Under the pieces are notes generated by a model, which worked only from the letters and a program-made list of their open reading frames with translations, was not told the origin of the DNA and ran no database searches. Shown in pieces: positions 61,809-64,000 of a stretch of DNA of 64,000 nucleotides. Source of the stretch: Jiangella alkaliphila (lineage in GTDB: Bacteria > Actinomycetota > Actinomycetes > Jiangellales > Jiangellaceae). Each line of letters opens with the position of its first letter. Positions within the stretch are counted from its first letter, which is position 1. The DNA lies in NCBI RefSeq assembly GCF_900105925.1, contig NZ_LT629791.1, positions 5,736,001 to 5,800,000 on the forward strand, read 5' to 3'. The position numbers and the translations under genes are program-made.

Positions 61809-63422
61809 TCAGGCGTCCCCGCCATCGCCTTCGAGGTCGCCGTCGTCGCCGGGGTCTTCTCCCTCGTCCTGTCCCTCGTCCGGGTCCTCGTCCTCGTGGC
61901 GGGCTTCCCCGGCGTCAGCGGACTCGCGGCCGTCGGCGTCGGTGTCCTCGTACTCGGGGTCTTCGGCATCGGCGTCGGCGGCCGGGTCGTCGGGCTGCGG
62001 CTCGTGGTCGTCGCTGGACGGTTCGGTGGGGTCCTGGCTGCCCTGTTCGGGGTCGGCGGTGACGATCTGCTCGACGTCGGAGAGGGTGTAGCCCCAGGCG
62101 GTGAGCTGGTTGAGGTAGTCCCGGTCGGCCGGGGTGGGGTTGCGCCAGGTGTAGCGGCTTGTGGCGTCTTCCATCGCGCCGAGCGCGATGGCCAGGATGA
62201 CGTGCCCGGCCTTGGAGGGCGTCTTGCTGACGAGGTCGGTCAGCGGGCGCTCACCCAGACGGGTCTCCTGCCCGAGCAGGGTGGCCGCCATCTGGTGGTC
62301 GTCGGTGGCGGCCCGCGCGACGCGCCCGGTGTGGGTGGTGAGGATCATGGCGGCGATGGCTGCGGCGTCGGCGGGCAGGCGCTTGCGGGCGAGCAGCTTG
62401 GTCAGCCATTCCCGCCGCACGGTCTCGGCGGCGTCCCATGCCTGATTGTTCGCGATGACCTGGCGGCGTTGTGCCTTCTCTGCCTCAGTGAGCTTGCCCC
62501 CGACGACGGTGCCGGTGGAGCCGATCTTGCGCAGGCCGTGAGTGCGCCAGTCGACCACGAAGTGTGCGATGTCGAGGTAGCCGTAGCGGTTGGTGACGGC
62601 GACGGCGTGGCCGGGCTTCCCGGCGTAGTTCTTCTCGGTGAGGTGTTGCCCGTTCGCGGTCTGAAGCTGGTCCAGCGCGACGGTGGTGTCGTCGTCGTGG
62701 GTGGGCCGGTCGATGATCGTGTAGCCCTTGGCTTCCAGGTCGGCCCTCGCCTGGTCCAGCTCGTCGCGGCGGGTCTTGGCGTTGCGGGCGCGCTGGGCGG
62801 CGTGGTCGAAGTCCTCGGGCTGGGTCTTGGCGACCTCACGTAGTTTCGCGACGGCGTCGGGGTCGTCGTCCAGCTCGATCAGGACGGCGGCCTGGTCCAG
62901 CGTCAGGTCGTAGTCGGCGACGGCGGCTGCCGCCGTCTCGTGGTCCGCGACGGCGATACCGGTCCGGATGTCTTCACGCTTCGCGCCTGTTTGGCGGGAG
63001 ATCGCGGTCACGCTCATCCCGTCAAGGGAGAGCTGACGCCAGGCGTCGGCCTTGTCGCGCTCGCTGAGGGCGAGGCGATGCACACCAGTGATGTATTGCT
63101 CGATGATCCGCAGGCGTCGTTCGTCGTCGCGGTCGACGATCCACACCGGGACGGTGGGGCAGCCGACCTCGCGGGCGGCGAGGGTGCGCATCTGGCCATC
63201 GCGGACCACGACGGTGCCGCCGGGTCCTGGGTGGGCGATCAGTGGCGTGATCACGCCGTTCTGCCGGACGGAGGCGAGGAACCAGCGCGGCATCTTCACC
63301 TTGGTGCGGATGTTGTCTTCCAGGACCAGGGTGTGCGGGTCGAGGTGCACGACCTGGTCGAGCCCGGCGGCGTGCATTTCCGGTGTCGCGGCGGCCTCGG
63401 CGCTCATCGTCTGGGTGGTCAT
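61809..63422 (-). CDS. ParB/Spo0J-like protein with acidic tail
   Basis: 537 residues from MTTQTMSAEAAATPEMHAAG; GGGGA before ATG. ParB N-terminal nuclease-like/CTPase domain (LVLEDNIRTKVKMPRWFLAS; GGTVVVRDGQMRTLAAREVG; IIEQYITGVHRLALSERDKA), then HTH (SLDGMSVTAISRQTGAKRED). The last ~80 residues are almost only Asp/Glu/Gly/Pro. No ParA partner in the window. Downstream of a long inverted repeat that could contain its binding sites or promoter. Confidence 0.87.
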   Translation of the reverse strand: MTTQTMSAEAAATPEMHAAGLDQVVHLDPHTLVLEDNIRTKVKMPRWFLASVRQNGVITPLIAHPGPGGTVVVRDGQMRTLAAREVGCPTVPVWIVDRDDERRLRIIEQYITGVHRLALSERDKADAWRQLSLDGMSVTAISRQTGAKREDIRTGIAVADHETAAAAVADYDLTLDQAAVLIELDDDPDAVAKLREVAKTQPEDFDHAAQRARNAKTRRDELDQARADLEAKGYTIIDRPTHDDDTTVALDQLQTANGQHLTEKNYAGKPGHAVAVTNRYGYLDIAHFVVDWRTHGLRKIGSTGTVVGGKLTEAEKAQRRQVIANNQAWDAAETVRREWLTKLLARKRLPADAAAIAAMILTTHTGRVARAATDDHQMAATLLGQETRLGERPLTDLVSKTPSKAGHVILAIALGAMEDATSRYTWRNPTPADRDYLNQLTAWGYTLSDVEQIVTADPEQGSQDPTEPSSDDHEPQPDDPAADADAEDPEYEDTDADGRESADAGEARHEDEDPDEGQDEGEDPGDDGDLEGDGGDA

Positions 63423-63490
63423 CGGCTGTCCCCTTCTCGGGATTCCGGGGGATCCGGGTCTCACCGGGTGTGAGTCCTGTTCAGATCCCC

Positions 63491-63665
63491 GATTTGCCTT
63501 TCGGCAATTGCCGATTGAGCGGGCCCGGACGGTGATGGCAAGGACGTAAGAGACAACAGTTCCTGCCCCCGGCACCGGGGCAATAGACAGCCCGGGGCGG
63601 GAACTTTTGGCGTTCCTTGCCATCACCGGCCGGGCCCGTAAAATCGAGCTGCCGAAAGGCAAATC
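63491..63665. repeat. Nested 175-bp inverted repeat upstream of parB-like gene
   Basis: Left arm 63491-63546 and right arm 63611-63665 are inverted copies: both begin (read inward) GATTTGCCTTTCGGCA and share CGGGCCCGG and CGGTGATGGCAAGGA, with a variable 10-base middle. Inside, GTTCCTGCCCCCGG and CCGGGGCGGGAAC form a second inverted pair. Symmetry centre near 63578. Candidate origin, centromere (parS-like) or divergent operator. Confidence 0.85.
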
Positions 63666-64000
63666 ACCGCGGCATGCAGCGACACGAGACTCTCCCCGCC
63701 CTCAGGCGGCAGGCGTCGCATCGCCCGGGCCTGCCGGTCACCCGCGAGCCCCAGGGGCCCGGGCGTCAGGAGGATGCCGCACCGGGTGGATCGCGGCCTG
63801 CGACCGGCGCCGGTGGTCCGGCGCCGGCGAGGATCACCGGCGGCCGGGGCGCGCCGCCGTCGGCGCCCGGGATGTGCGGGCGCCCGCGGGCCGGTCCCCG
63901 CCGTTCCCTGCCGGTGTTTCGTGCAGGTCGCTGCCGGGGTGGCGGCCTCGATCTGCTGTTGCTCCGGCAGCGCCGGCGACGCCTGCGACGCGGTCCGGGC
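63666..64000. other. Window end, coding content uncertain
   Basis: A plus-strand frame from the ATG at 63674 stays open to the window end but has no ribosome binding site and a composition of mainly Arg, Gly and Pro. May be a short-leader gene divergent from parB or non-coding high-GC DNA. Confidence 0.3.

Noticed and set aside
1..64000. CRISPR arrays, rRNA, tRNA and integrase genes
   Set aside because: Looked for regularly spaced 25-40-bp repeats, tRNA-like cloverleaf segments and tyrosine/serine recombinase motifs on both strands; none recognised by eye.
63674..64000. Open plus-strand frame to the window end as a gene
   Set aside because: No ribosome binding site, biased composition, no recognisable domain; left as uncertain.

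Overview
The window is high-GC DNA with GTG/TTG starts, 4-base ATGA/GTGA gene overlaps, RskA-type anti-sigma factors, actinobacterial sortases and DUF5753/DUF6879 and DUF4190 proteins. This points to a filamentous or Jiangella-like actinobacterium; the species cannot be read from the sequence. No rRNA, tRNA, CRISPR array or integrase was found.

1-15.3 kb is chromosomal and tidy: an envelope/redox stress locus around an ECF sigma factor of the SigK type and its anti-sigma factor RskA. The genes are a CHRD protein plus sortase, an FAD oxidoreductase plus a DUF1365 fusion protein, a molybdopterin oxidoreductase plus an MPT70/83-like fasciclin lipoprotein, a second anti-sigma factor behind a truncated sigma gene, a TetR regulator, an Nramp transporter with two ferritin-like proteins, and a second sortase. 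Five intergenic sites share one promoter architecture, CCAATCC-N16-CGAA[C/T], which I read as the SigK regulon written in the DNA. It resembles the SigK regulon of Mycobacterium tuberculosis (mpt70/83, Rv0448c, Rv0449c).

15.3-21.1 kb is a decayed border: remnants of a hydratase and an F420 LLM oxidoreductase, an inverted copy of a HicA/HicB-like module, a GNAT acetyltransferase and a thiamine-diphosphate enzyme.

21.1-64 kb is accessory DNA, probably two or more conjugative/integrative elements laid end to end. The first holds a decayed MobF relaxase, a primase-polymerase, a 10-kb cargo block of nuclease, HEPN and defence-like genes (several frameshifted), a polymorphic nuclease toxin with YezG-like immunity, GntR/XRE regulators, an excisionase-like protein and the intact copy of the HicAB-like module with a perfect 12-bp inverted-repeat operator. 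The second holds DUF6879/DUF5753 regulators, an intact MobF relaxase-helicase, a secreted NucA/NucB-type DNase with a possible inhibitor, a DprA homologue, a ParB-like protein and, directly upstream of parB, a 175-bp nested inverted repeat.

Frameshifts and nonsense codons are concentrated in the accessory part while the chromosomal genes are clean, so real gene decay is more likely than uniformly poor sequence, although single-base changes in G/C runs need checking.
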